Assembly: GCA_002633005.1 (NCBI GenBank)
Contig: NMRA01000197.1
Coordinates: 62,001-126,000, forward strand
Length of the DNA: 64,000 bases
Reading direction: 5' to 3'
Origin: Phoronis australis
Taxonomy: Eukaryota > Phoronida > Phoronidae
A program made the position numbers and the translations under genes. The notes below the pieces were generated by a model that saw nothing but the letters and a program-made list of their open reading frames with translations, made no database searches and was not told the origin of the DNA. Positions 1-12,173 of the stretch are shown here, one piece after another (positions within the stretch are counted from its first letter, which is position 1; each line of letters starts with the position of its first letter).

Positions 1-1203
1 TTCATGACTAAACATCATTTAGGAATTATGAAGTGGGAACATAGGACCAAATTTCTGCCTTAAGTCACTTTTTGTGAAACAGGCCCCAGACTGTGATTGG
101 CTAATACTTACTAGTAATGGGTGAACCTTGGGAGTAAGAGCGACACCTGTAGGTTGTGAACGTTATTAGTTAGGAAGCTGTAAGAAAAGCTTGGGGTCAG
201 TTTTGTTGAAATCCATTTCATAAACATTGACAGCACCTCTATGCCAATTTGGTTCATGACGGTAAATCTCCTGCATTGTGAGTATTATTGAGATGCTGCA
301 TATCACTACTAGGGTTGGACAATGGCACTCAATAGTGAAAGAAAAATACTGGACGTAAAATATTCACAGTGAAAGTAGCGAGTTTCTGTAAATCATCATA
401 CAAAAATTTGAGTACACAAAATATGCTCAAGAATAACATTGGCTTCATTTAGATAAATACAAAAGATAACATCGCTGCCCAGAAATCAAATTCCTTTGGG
501 AACATTGCCGAGTGTCACTGTCTGTATATCGGCAAAAAATACCACTAGTTTGTTTGCTAAAGCCTGAAGTTTGTCCAGTTAGGGGACACAGTTATAAGCA
601 GAAACCCAATTATATTTTTTTCAGTATACATTTATTTATTTTTCTTAAGTCATAATATAGTTAAATGGTTATTGTTATGCAGTCCAAAATTTTTGTACAT
701 GACTGTCTTGTAAACACTATCATTTCTCAGTCATTAATTTGTAGCAGCCATTGTTGAACTGTCATAATCATGATGGTATTGATAGAACATATAATCTTGT
801 TGTTTTCAATCAATTGTAATCTTTGTACAGTTTTAAGTGGTGTTTTGTTTCTTGAAAACTTAACAACTTATTACTTAAAATGGCTTAATATTCTTATTAA
901 TATGACATAGACCAGAAATTGAATTTCAGGCCTCAAATGTTTGGCCGGGGTACAAAGAATGGGGCTTTCTATATTAATGCAGGCCACCCCGCTATAAGGG
1001 GTCTGAAGAAGGAGGCCACCTATATTGATAAAGGAAGGCTCGCTTTTCAGCCACCTTCGGGCAGGGTGACCTATATTAATATAGTACCTGTTTTTGCGGC
1101 CCAAAATTCAATTTCTTGCCTATGTCATTTTTAGAAGTTTTCAAATAAGTCATGATGTTACTGCCAAGCCTGTCTAAGTGTGTTGTCTATGTTTTGTTCT
1201 TAG
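1..1203. other. Intron or upstream sequence of MLYCD
   Basis: No coding exon was recognised here. The stretch ends in a splice acceptor at 1202-1203, so it is most likely the intron before the first visible MLYCD exon. It contains one MITE (902-1128). The earlier MLYCD exons should lie upstream of the window. Confidence 0.6.
902..1128. mobile_element. Short inverted-repeat MITE, copy 1
   Basis: About 227 bp bounded by imperfect terminal inverted repeats of about 25 bp. The left end carries ATGACATAGACCAGAAAT. The right end, read on the other strand, begins ATGACATAGGCAAGAAAT. The interior has repeated GGCCACC-type blocks and no coding capacity. A clear target-site duplication could not be assigned. 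It lies 76 bp before an MLYCD exon. A relative with the same end lies at 1955-2177. Confidence 0.65.
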
Positions 1204-4200
1204 GACATTGTGCAAGGCTCAATAGGCAATCCGTCAAATGAGAGTTTGACAGAAAAAGAGAATCCTGCCAAAATATCCACTGCCATGTTTTATTCGATAA
1301 CCTCCACTCAAAAAGGTTTGTTTTTATTGAATGTTTGCTGTGCTTGGTAAAAATTCATTTGATTTATTCTTAAACAATGCACTCTCGTAAGTAGTTTATA
1401 CCATTCAATTTATACATTATGTACTCTTGTGGTGATAAAGTTTATTATGATAAACATGTTTGATGTGAAAACCAGTTTCTTTGATTTTGAAAAGATTTCA
1501 AAAAGTCTATTTCAAATTTAGTCAATGGTCTGTTGATATCTGTTTACCTTGTATACGTTTTTCTTTTACACGTTTACAAAAGGTTGTTGACGCATTTATG
1601 TAGTGCTTAAAAATACTTTAATATTAAATGTTACATTTAGGATATCGTGGAGAAGTCGGTGCATTTATCCAAATGTCTAGAAACTAATGAAATTAGCTTT
1701 TAAAGAATTTATCCTATACGCGTGATGATATGACCATGACATACGATTGTATTGGAACTACTTTTCCTTATCAGGTGCCCATTTGATCTGAAATTCCGTA
1801 TCAAGCATCCGTTTGGTTCAGAATTTGAGGAAAATCAATTTTTGCTTTTTTATGTGCTCACATTTGTTCGCGAGCTGTCATTTGTCAGGCATCCTTCCGG
1901 CCGTCTACAGCAGCTGTAACTCTTAAGCCCCAAGCAGTCATTTTGACTTATCAGAATGACATAGGCAAGAAATCCATTTCCGAGCTTCAAAAATGGAGCC
2001 CCCGGCATTAGTGTAGTGGGCCCCACCTGAAGGCGACCAAAAAGTGAGGCCGCTCATAAGAGGGCCCCTTCTGAAGGTGGCCAAAAAGCTGGGCCAATTA
2101 TATAATGTACTAGGTGTCTGCTCTTGGGGGTCTTCGGGTGTGGCTGGAAAATGAATATTAATTTTGCTTTTGTCATTTTAATAAGAATGAATCTTTTATA
2201 ATAATGAGCTGTTTATTATTGTGATAGTAATTATTTATCTTGCATTCATTGCTACTCCTTTGTGTTCACCCGGTTCAATATTTCATGGAGTTTTGGACTC
2301 ATGTAAATAGTTAACTCCAAAAATAATCAAACGAAATGACTGCAGTTCCAGGTCATGATGGCAGAGTGCCAGAAGAGGCATTGGATTGACTAGGCTGACT
2401 GGCAAAACAGTGCCTTTTCTAATTCGTTTGAGCGTATATATTGTAGATACAAAGAAATGGGTTGAAACATATCATTGTAGCAATCCGATGGAAGTGGAAA
2501 TCCCAGCTAAAATTGATTTTGGATGGACAAATTTCAGCAGTAATACTTGAGTTATTCACCTTCCTTTTTCTTGTGAACAGGTTTACAGGGTATTGAAATG
2601 GGTAACTACCTTATCAAAAGAGTAGTGCGTGAACTACTGTCAGAATTTCCACACATGAACCAGTTTTCAAGTTTATCTCCAATCCCTGGCTTCAGGGACT
2701 GGCTGCTTGGGGTTATCGGCAAAGCTGCTCATTTACAAGGTAAGTTTCAAAGAAAATTCTTATGATACATGGGACTTTACGAATTAATTTCTGTTTCATA
2801 TTTACTGGGTTTTTGGACCTGTCCAGTTTTTATGCATCCTAGCTCTCTCCATTTTCAGTTCCTCACATGTCCATTGTTTTTCTTAATTTTCCTGTAAGTG
2901 GCATAAAATTTTGTAAATCTTGTGTATGAAAAGGAAAATCAAACTGCTTAGTAGGCAGTGCCGACAACCTGTGGTAACAAAATAAATGCAAACAATTTAC
3001 TTTGGGCCTCCGCAGTTGGATATCCCAGATCTTGGTACTAGCTTGAGCTGAGCAAAGTTTATGTAATGTTAAATGTCGAGCTAAATTGGTAAGTGTTTGC
3101 TGCAGTTTGAAAGGGAATTTGTGACCAAAGCTAGGTTCCTATGCTTTGTATGATGATGATAATGACAACTTGAAAATTACGAAATGAAATTCCCTGGTAG
3201 TTTGAAATATTTTTGCAGCCTTATTCCTCAGGTATCGTGCGTTTTGTCTCTATGTTGAAAGAATAAACTAATTATTAAATTCTCATAGCAAAGTGTTGTT
3301 TTTCAGAAATAGGTGAAGAAGTATCACAGAATCCATTCACATCTGAAGAAATGGAAGCCATTAAGAGCTCTTTACCAAAGGAATTGGAAAATAAATGTGC
3401 TCTTGAGTCTTTAAAGAAGTGCATATCTAGTAACAGTTGGATACAGTACACCTCACTATCAAAAATACTAGAAGTTCCTCTCTTGAGGCTTTGCGCACGA
3501 TATCTGTATGTGGAGAAGCGGAGAGGCTTTGCACTCAACCCTGTTGGTAAGGAGAAGACGTGTTTGTCTCAGCAGTTCTTATGCATGGCAAATTGAGTAG
3601 TCCACGGTTTTGTCCAGGAACTGCTTTGAATATTTGATTGGGAAGGAACGATTAACGAATGAATGCATGTCAGTTTGCAATTTACAGGGAAGGGACAGAA
3701 AGACTTGTTAAATCAAAATGTTGCGAAATTTAACTATTAGTTTTTAAAAATGTTGCTATTATGTCATCCTCAAAAAATCACCAACACACACGTCTCATTT
3801 TCTGTCACACAACTACGTATGCTCAATTTTAGAGTGCATTTGAAAATCATGATGAAGAAAAAAAATCCAACCCATTTGCAAGATCCAACCATGTTTTTGC
3901 TGTACACTCTAGGGTCCAATATCAACAATGAAAAAAATATAAAAAAATAAATTTCGCTTGTCCGCTATCTTGTGTTCTAAATTAGTGAGATTTTATGGGT
4001 TGTTCTAAAACCCCTCCACCACCACTCCCTACCACCCCCTTGACCCTTGACCCCCTCAACCCACAACCTCCATGACCCACCACTTACAATACCCAAAGCC
4101 GGGCTATTGACCCACCTTTGGCTTCGCTAAGTCCGGGTGGTATTAAGAACACTGTACAGTTGCACAAACCGGGACAACTTGAAGCAAACAACCCCTCATT

Positions 4201-6338
4201 TCAAATGCACCATAAACAAAGCGTATGATCGAAACAGGAACAAGTCTGGCCGTGAGCTCAGCTGACTTTTCCCCATTTTTTGCAATTAAGGGATTAAATG
4301 TGGCGAGTTCGAAAGCCAAAAACAGAAAAAACAATGCGACCATTGGCAAATAAATTCAAAGACTTATCAACGTTACAAATGTCGTTCCTCGCAAAGTGTA
4401 ATCGTCTTGTCGGCTCTTCAGTGAATGGCAGACCCCAGATATTTTTGGAAGTGTATGAGGCCACGAATATGTAATTTCTACTAATCAGTAATAAGTGCTT
4501 TCTCCCTAAGTTAAGTAGAACAGGACCATTGATAGCTACTTGTGGAAATATTTCCGTGACAATGATAGCAGGCTCACAATACGCTATTTCATGTTCTTAC
4601 TCCACGTTCTGTTCTTAACAACCAGCCTTGAACCAGTGCAGATTCATGTAGAAAAGTCTTATCTCTTCAGTAACATAATAAGATTGTGGGATGTGTAAAA
4701 AGCACAAAGTGCCTCTTGCTACTGGTTGTGAGTCAAAAGAGTTGTGGGTCGAGAGGGTCGTGGAGTGTGGTTTTCAATTGGGCTTTAGAGCAAACCCAGA
4801 TTTTACCCCATTCACTTCAGCAGTGAAATTGCACTTGCACTTATCACATTAGGTGTAATGGGTTACTGAAGAGTGATAAAGTCATGATTGTAGCCCACAA
4901 GAGCCATGTAAAATTGTGTTCTACAGCTTAATATCAGCAGAACTTTTTCCATCCTTAATGTTGTTCTTGTGGTACATACTTTTGCTGCAGAGATTGGAGA
5001 TGGTCATGGAATCACAAATTACACTTATCAACAGTCCCACTGTTACACTGAAGACTCTACAGTGAACTTGACAGTGGATAATCTGGAGCAGGGTCGGATG
5101 TACCTTGCTGATCCACTTAAGTCATAATCAAGTAATTAATAAAAGTAAAGGGCCTGGCCGTTTGACCTTAGTACGCCTGGTGCACCAGAAAAAGCTCTAT
5201 GATCAGGTCACCACCTGTTTTTAAGCAAAGTCTTCCAAGCAGACAATGCGGTGGTTGTCTTGACATCACAAACGAACCGTTTTAATTGGCGATTGTATGA
5301 CGAACAAAGTAATTTTGCGCATTACTCGATGAGTTTAAAGATTTGGAAAAGAGCAAACTTGAGTTTTGAAGCGAAGAATTTTTCCAAAAATAAGTGCCCG
5401 CTTTGTTAGTTGCCTTAAATATTAGTGGTGGACAGTGTCACCTAGTCAGTGGGTAAGTGTCCCCTTACTTTACTCAAGGTCGTGTATTCGAGTTCCAATG
5501 TGGCACACTGCTAGACCCTTGAGTCAGGTCTCGGGCTCCTCATCTCAGTCTCACTATATATTATTAGCGCATAAAAATGATTCCAGGTGATAGTGCAGTT
5601 GGCCCATTTGCAATTATTTTTTTAACATGTCAGCAAAAGCAAGTCCAGCAAGAAGTTGAAGGTCTAATGTTGGACTAAGATTCAGATGTAATTCTTTGTG
5701 GACTGTTCCCACATTTTTATAGTTGGGTTTACATGGATCGCAATTAAATGTAAACATTGACTTGTCTACCCTTGTTCATTGCCACAGGTGCTCTTGCAGT
5801 ATGCATTCTTGACCAACTTGAAACCGCAGACTCGCGTATCATTCAACTGTAAAATTTGAAGTCAAACGTTATCTTCGGCTTCGTTGGGAATCCTAGTATT
5901 GAGGAAATTATTATATCTCAAGTACAAGACAGGATTATATGCGTACGGGAGGGTCACATGACCTTCATTTTAGCACTGCTCAACCAAGTTAAATTGATAG
6001 CCTTGAAAAGTCAAACTCATGGTTATGAAAGTCCAGTTTTGTCGACTGTTGTATCCGTTTCATTTTATTTTTCAGCCAACTTTCATTTACGAAATGGTGC
6101 TGTTTTATGGAGAATTAATTGGCTTGCGGACTGCACCCCGAGGGGTCTCTCAGCGTCATGTGGGCTTATGGTCAATTACCGCTACTTTTTGGACGAGACT
6201 GAGACCAACAGTTGCAGATACATGGAGTCAAAATGCATTCCACTCTCCTTAGCTGTGCTGGACATTGTAAAGACATTACCAGAAAGTTCCGTTTCATGTC
6301 TGGAAAATTCACTCTCAAGTTCTGACTCAAGCAGCTGA
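1204..6338 (+). CDS. MLYCD: Malonyl-CoA decarboxylase, last four coding exons
   Basis: Malonyl-CoA decarboxylase converts malonyl-CoA to acetyl-CoA and CO2 and so controls fatty-acid oxidation. Four exons join in frame with GT-AG borders, all at phase 1: 1204-1315, 2581-2739, 3307-3546 and 6076-6338 (TGA at 6336-6338). The peptides match the family from memory: exon 1 [10 protein letters not shown], exon 2 [15 protein letters not shown] then [10 protein letters not shown] (the region of the reported catalytic Ser), exon 3 [10 protein letters not shown] then FALNPV, exon 4 [16 protein letters not shown] (the reported catalytic His) and [10 protein letters not shown]. The N-terminal exons are outside the window. 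The protein ends in SSS; vertebrate forms end in the peroxisomal signal SKL, so this model lacks that signal. The product is expected in mitochondria and/or cytosol. Confidence in identity is high; outer exons were not seen. Confidence 0.93.
1955..2177. mobile_element. Short inverted-repeat MITE, copy 2
   Basis: It begins with AATGACATAGGCAAGAAAT, the same terminal sequence as the element at 902-1128. It ends with a weaker inverted copy (ATTTTGCTTTTGTCATT). Its length of about 223 bp is close to copy 1, and the interior carries similar purine-rich GGCCAAAAAG blocks. It sits in the first visible MLYCD intron. Confidence 0.5.
4991..5127 (+). other. Candidate alternative terminal exon inside the last MLYCD intron
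   Basis: A pyrimidine-containing acceptor (TTTGCTGCAG) ends at 4990. It is followed by an open frame of 45 codons that is in phase with the preceding MLYCD exon (phase 1) and stops at TAA 5125-5127. An AATAAA signal follows at 5138-5143. If used, it would replace the last MLYCD exon and remove the catalytic His region. The peptide (starts [11 protein letters not shown]) is not recognised. It could also be a chance frame or a transposon fragment. Confidence 0.3.
5425..5520 (+). repeat. Possible tRNA-derived SINE head
   Basis: An A-box-like TAGTCAGTGGGT (5443-5454) is followed 28 bp later by a B-box-like GTATTCGAGTTCC (5483-5495), the spacing of a tRNA promoter. No cloverleaf could be folded by eye, so this is at best a degraded SINE head. 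Confidence 0.22.
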
Positions 6339-6590
6339 GCAGTTGACTGAAGTTAGCTGGCTGTGACACTCAGAATATAAAAAAGACCTATTTTTGGGCA
6401 TCCACAAAAATTGTTGTTGTATCAAGTCAGAAACCTATCCATCGTCCATTTGTCGTCTGACTGAGCATGACGAAGTTTGTAAAACATTATGTGGCAGGGA
6501 GGCAATTGTAGCATCAGTTAAGTATTACAGCTCTTTCATACTGAATTAACTCCGGTCTGAGTGAAGGTTCGACGTAAACTGCGAAGTTAA

Positions 6591-7245
6591 AGGAGTATGC
6601 CACCCAAAAAAACAAAATATTTTGTATCAATTTAGATCGAGTAGCTCCACTCGGTAACAACAAGTTCAGTTGTTTTACCTGACACCTGATGGCAGATGGA
6701 GGTGTTGAAATTAACCAATGACGTAATCAGTTGGAACGCAGTCTGTGTTCAGCCGTTCACACCACGCTTACTGGTGTCAACTTATCGCTTGAATGCATCG
6801 TTTTTCACCAATAAATCATCAAATTTCGATGTAAAACCCTTACAAGTACATCGAGTTCTTGAACTAACATGTTGTTTTATTTCACTGTTACGGAGGTATG
6901 AACGTACGATATCCTACATAGTTGGGTCAAGGAGTGTAGACTCCTATGTTCGGTAGGCCAATTTATCATGGTCGATCGCAGGAGTTAGGGTCTGTTTGGT
7001 GATAAATTCGAATCATTCTTCCGTGAAATATAGACATATAAGATAACTGTGTTTTGCTTCCAAACTTGCGATTTTTTCAGTTCTAAACAGACAAAACGCT
7101 TGTTATCCCAGCCAGTGTCTGGGACCCTGATCAGGCCCGTTGCGGCCGCCGGGACTGGACATCACGAACATAAACCAGCTTAAATTGGAAACTAAACCTC
7201 CAGTCACGAAAAGACTATACTAGTGAGTCAAAGAAATAATGTACA
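6591..7245 (+). mobile_element. TTAA (piggyBac-like) non-autonomous element, left-end fragment
   Basis: A TTAA at 6587-6590 is followed by AGGAGTATGCCACCC, the terminus of the full-length elements at 12174-13839 and 30742-32441. Similarity continues for about 650 bp (GATGTAAAACCCTTA at about 6828, the GCGGCCGCCGGGA region at about 7142) and fades after about 7245. The right end is missing. Confidence 0.7.
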
Positions 7246-7931
7246 CTTAATTATTTCGGTGACAATCGGTCCATTTTCGTAGATACATAAACATGTGAGT
7301 CAGAAACCAACAATCAAATTCATGAGCAATGCATTTACCTTGATTTAATGACTTAATTCCTTTTTGATCCCCTGTCAGTAAGTTTAAACGACAAAACTTG
7401 TACCGAAGTCAAAAAGCAATGCATTTATTGTCATATGAATTGTGAGTAAATTTTTCGGAACTGTCCGAATTTCATCAATGTCTTTGAGAGTAATATACTT
7501 AAAAGCGTCACACTTTACTATTTGGGGATCGGATTATAGTGTATATTCTAAATTCAGGCTGCAACTAAACTCACTGATCTCATTTCTTAAAATATTGGCT
7601 TCTAATTGTCAAAAATCATCTAATATTAACCTGTGGGTTTTCGTAGATACATAAACATGTAAATCAGAAACCAACGAATTTGCTTATCAAAATGGAATGT
7701 TATAAGCAATTTTTTGAGGCATGCTTGCAGATTTTTGACGGGGATCATGGGAGATGGGGCATTCATGTTAAGGTGTACTTTTGCTCATTTTAGAAGTACA
7801 TATATCGGTTCACGAGTTTAACTTGAACTCCAAAAAAGGCTGAAATATATGTTTATTGCGAGTATTTTGAGTACCCAGGTTCGACATGTACACATTCATC
7901 ACAAATAGTAGCCGCTAGTCTTTTCGACATT
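7246..7931. other. Non-coding stretch
   Basis: No gene was seen. A short sequence containing TTTTCGTAGATACATAAACA occurs twice, near 7274 and 7636, followed each time by a shared CAGAAACCAAC. This is a small direct repeat about 360 bp apart. Confidence 0.5.
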
Positions 7932-8283
7932 GTAACCTTCCTCGGCATGAAAGCCGGTTGTACGATTTCACAAAAGAAAAACAAGAAAATAGATGTAATC
8001 GATTCCAACATTGGGCCCTCTCTTCGTGAGCGACCCCTTAAGAATTTGTCAGTAAAACAAGAAAAGAATGGCCACTCGAATGTCATCAGTGGGCCTCTTA
8101 AATAGCTGGGCCCCTAAATAAGAAAAGATCTTTATTTTCAAAAATCAGGAAATACGCAGCAATTGACGTTATAATACGATGAATGTTTTCAGTCATCCAG
8201 TTGGGTCATAGTAAAAGAATCAATAAAATATTACTGGACTTACCGTACTTCATCAGGCCACTGAGTTGTTACGTGACTTGTCA
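7932..8283. repeat. Dispersed repeat, copy A
   Basis: About 350 bp that recurs in the same orientation at 10910-11305. Matching landmarks include CATGAAAGCCGGTTGTACGA, ATCGATTCCAACATTGG and CATCCAGTTGGGTCATAGTA. Both copies end in a CATCAGGCCACTGAGTTG block. No intact frame; the element class was not recognised. Confidence 0.8.
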
Positions 8284-8302
8284 TGTCACATGACAAGTCA
8301 CG
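8272..8302. repeat. Perfect 31-bp palindrome
   Basis: Two 15-bp arms, CGTGACTTGTCATGT and its exact reverse complement, flank a single central C at 8287. It lies at the downstream end of repeat copy A. In copy B the same position has CGTGACTTGTCTTGT without the second arm. Confidence 0.9.
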
Positions 8303-10909
8303 CAAAGTTGTCGTGAGGACTCGATTGGGACCTCAGGGGTCTCACGCTCCACCGGCTAATTTGAAAAGGCTTTGTCCAGTCACGCGTTGTGGGTAATGAA
8401 TCGAGATAATGATACCAACAGCCGACGCGACAAGCAGAACTACTTTCTTTTACTTCATTTGTGCACTAACTGGAGAAATTTAGAATTAGACTTTTAAACA
8501 CTATCCGATCTTCAACTTTTTTCGGGAGACTTAAACCTCAGTGTAGTTTGCGCAAAGACGATGTGCAATTTTGGAGGTGTATTGACGATGATCAACGTTA
8601 AAACGGAGAGCAAATAAGTGCGTAATTGATCATCCAATCGGTAGTTTTGCGAGAAAGCGACGACCTTGCCGAAATTGAATGACGGAAACCCTTGAAAATC
8701 ATTATAAGCAAGAAAGAGAAAACAAATATTTTCTGACGTTTAGGCTCATTAACTTTGAGTAACCGAAACGTCGCAAATATGTTCCGTCTTCTCTTGCGCG
8801 CTCATAATCAGATTCCTATAACTAGTGTTATGGCCAAAAACCGAGTTAGGAAACATCTAGACTAAAATCTTGATGGTATCTTATTTTGCCAGCGACCATA
8901 CACGGTATAAAAATGAATGAAAAGCTGAATTAGGCGAAACTTGACTTGCTGGAATTCTCGTCAAGGAACGCATAAATATTGTTTGAAAGAGCCAAAATCC
9001 ATCCAAGTCGAAGTGGCCATAACGGAGCGATATGGAGATTTAAAATGACGTGATTTATCCATTTTTTCAGTTGCTGTGTACCTAAATTAACTGGCACAGA
9101 AAAAATGACTTAGGCCTACAGTACGATTTTCTGAAACGTACCTCAGCGAAATCGTCAAAGAAAAAAGCGCCACTTGCCACCTAAAACGGACAAAAACAAC
9201 CAAAGCGCGCAACGCGTCGCTTACCTGAAAAAGTAACTCTTTCACTTGTTGTTTGTGGTTAAACATGTGATGTGTNGTAACAGACAATAATATGAGTGGA
9301 TATGATCATGTGGTTTTTATTAGCCAATCGCTAAATAAGTAGAATGTTATATTATGGGCTGAAATCAACAAGATAATTAGATGCGCTATAACAGTTGAAG
9401 CATCAGACTTGCTACGGTGTACAGAAGCAGTTGTACGACAGAGCCATCTCGTGGAAGATTCTAGAAGGGATCTTGGCAAGGGCAAGGGTTAACGAACAGG
9501 AAGTTAACTAAGAGCTTATCACTTGCATCGTGGGTAGTAAGGTACTACCTGAAGTGTTGCGTCATCAGCCAGAGACTGTGACCAGCAAGAAGAGTCGCGG
9601 GTTGAAGAAATTGCCTGCAAGTGTTGCATCACCAGAGACGGTGACCAGTGGGTACACTGTCGCTATACAGTGTATGTAGTTCGAAGATTCACCAACAGGA
9701 CAGACATCCAACAAGTGGAGAGTCCTAGCTTGGATAGCAGATAAGGTGGCACTGAATAGTTAGGCTGCGGCCGCGGCCAATTTGCACTGCCAAAATATAG
9801 AAATTTTGGGGTAGGCCAAGTTTGGGGGCATTTTGTAGGTGGGCATTGCACGTAGGCTCAGTGAATGTGGTTTGTCTGTATTTGTGAACATGCTGTGAAT
9901 AAAAAAAGGCCACTTTCTTGGCTGTAGCTGCACCCTTCTTCAAGATGGCGGCCCCCGGCTGCAATTGTGCATTGTTGGGTAGCGACCGAGAAATTGGCTG
10001 TGATTTTAGGTAGCCCTCAAACAAGCAAGAATTGCCAAAAAACTAGTCGGTTGACAGTACTTTTGGACCACATTTTCGGAATCGGTAGGAAATTTGCTTT
10101 CAGACTCTAATGTTGGTTTTAGTCGTGCATCGGCAGGGAAGTGGTGTTTTTCGGGTGAAAAGTGCCGATTTTGCATTTTTTTGCCCTTATTTTTCTTAGT
10201 CTAGCTTGGTTTTCAGTGGGAATGAAATGGTCAAAAATACAAGAAAGAATAAAGTTTCTGTGCTCATCTGCTGGGCTTTTTATGTGAAATAATTGAAAAC
10301 ATGCCATTCTTTGCATCCTGTTTTTGACAGAGTGAAGAAAAGGTTACAAATCAAGTGATGTGTGTTTTGCTAGGCAAAACCCAGTGAGAACTGTTCTGTG
10401 CCTCCTAAGACATTTGATCGTTTTGGTTGTTTGATTAAAGTAATCTTTAAAGAGGGCGCTAGCGTAGTTACTCTTTGTAGTTGATTACTTAATTAACAAT
10501 AGGTTTCATTTGTCTAATTAGGGGTTATCATATAATAGTTTAATTACTGGATTTGATTATTCACTCTTCGTCTACGCACGCACAATCTCTAAGCATAGCT
10601 ACCTTTTAAACAAACCCACAGTCAATCATCTGACACTGTTTCTGTTTCTGTTGATAAAGGAAGTTATTAAATCCGAAAATTTCAAATTTCAGTTGATCAA
10701 TTCTATTGTTGTTTTATTTACCGATTTGAATTCCTTACAAACAGTTTCTAGTAACGACCTTCAACAGATGTACTATTCTTGTGATACTATGGGAAAAAGT
10801 AAAATTATCATTATTTTATAACTAACCATCGGAAATGATGAAAGGCTAAACATCATTAAGGTTGAAAAGGAGTTGCAGTTCATTCCATCGTCGGGTGTCC
10901 CTGCAAGAA
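8303..10909. other. Gene-free stretch
   Basis: No recognisable gene. Near 9557 and 9624 a short motif (AGTGTTGC.TCA followed by CAGAGAC.GTGACCAG) occurs twice. The open frames around 9663-10316 have no family resemblance and look fortuitous. A single unresolved base lies at 9276. Confidence 0.5.
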
Positions 10910-11305
10910 GTAACCTTCCTCGCCATGAAAGCCGGTTGTACGATTTTCACAAAAGAAAAACAGGAAAATAGATGTAATCGATTCCAACATTGGACCCTTT
11001 CTTCGTGAGCGGCCCCTTAAGAATTTGTCAGTAAAACAAGAAAAGAATGGTCACTCGAATGTCATCATTGGGCTTCTTAAATAGTTGGGCCCCTAAATAA
11101 TGAAGAAAAGATCTTTATTTTCAAAAGTCAGGAAATACGCACCAATTGATGTTATATGAATACGATGAATGTTTTCAGTCATCCAGTTGGGTCATAGTAT
11201 GAGAATCAATAAATCTATTACTGGACTTACAGTACGTGGAGATGGCTACGTTGCGTCCTCCTCTCGAGGACTTCATCAGGCCACTGAGTTGTCACGTGAC
11301 TTGTC
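10910..11305. repeat. Dispersed repeat, copy B
   Basis: Second direct copy of the repeat at 7932-8283, about 3 kb away. It carries an additional block of about 40 bp (CTACGTTGCGTCCTCCTCTC) before the shared CATCAGGCCACTGAGTTG end. It lies directly upstream of the broken piggyBac transposase. Confidence 0.8.
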
Positions 11306-11411
11306 TTGTGATCTGTCGTACAGTTTCCGCGGGATTCTCTTCAGCGCCCTATCCCATGTCCTAGGTAAGTGGGGGACGCCCCGCCCCCCCCCCCCACTTC
11401 CTACGGCCGTG

Positions 11412-12030
11412 TGTTATGATGTCAACTTTACGTAGATCAACACCAAAACAGGAAAACACAAGGAAAGCTATACGTTGTTACCATTCCAGCAGAGACATGC
11501 CACATTTGTCTCGTCTTCAATCTCCGAAAAAGATTCGCGCTGCGTTTTCTTCATGTCCTCGTCGGCACTGGGCAGTTCACATGCAGACTCACGATTCATT
11601 CGCACTGTACCAACATACGGAGGGGTTCTTCAGTTTCTCAATCAGCGGTATTGAAGAGAAAAAGTTGTCAGCAAATAAGTTGAAATTTCGAGCACCGTCA
11701 TCCTGCTCAATCGCTCCAACAGAGCGCCCTAACTATGAGTGTCTGACACTTTCTCCTCTTCACGCAGTGGCTTGTAAAGATCAAAATCATAGATAACCCT
11801 ATCTGGGTGTGCTCTCTGCCACAGTTTCAGTCCCATTTATGAGGATTATTCGGCATGTACACTCTGAGACCTTTAAAAGGAATGATTATCTCATCAATAC
11901 TCTGCTTGATGCTCTTTAGGGGAAATTTTCATGAACTTTGGTTGCACGGAATCGATTAACCAGTTTCCAAAGTTTTTCAGACATTTGTGCCTGAGTTACG
12001 GTGTTATATACAAAGTGAATGACCGACAAA
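11412..12030 (-). pseudogene. Broken piggyBac-type transposase
   Basis: Read on the minus strand, three reading frames together give the core of a piggyBac transposase: KSIKQSIDEIIIPFKG (about 11870-11915, with the first catalytic Asp of the family DDD triad in SIDE), VYMPNNPHKW (about 11830-11862), GARNFNLFADNFFSSIPL (about 11640-11695, second Asp in DNFF) and YVGTVRMNRESACELPS (about 11560-11615). The pieces are separated by frameshifts and stops, so the gene is dead. The third Asp and the C-terminal zinc-binding region were not seen. It lies 144 bp from a full-length TTAA element, which fits the piggyBac target site, though a direct parent-offspring relation is only inferred. Confidence 0.85.
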
Positions 12031-12173
12031 AATCGAGCCAAAGGTCATGTTACCAGTATGATTTCATATTGGGCGTTTTCAATAATCCCATATAGAAAAA
12101 CATGTCAAGTACTCTAATTGTTCACATGATATACTGTCCTACGGGCCATAATTATTTTCCTCAATGACATTAA

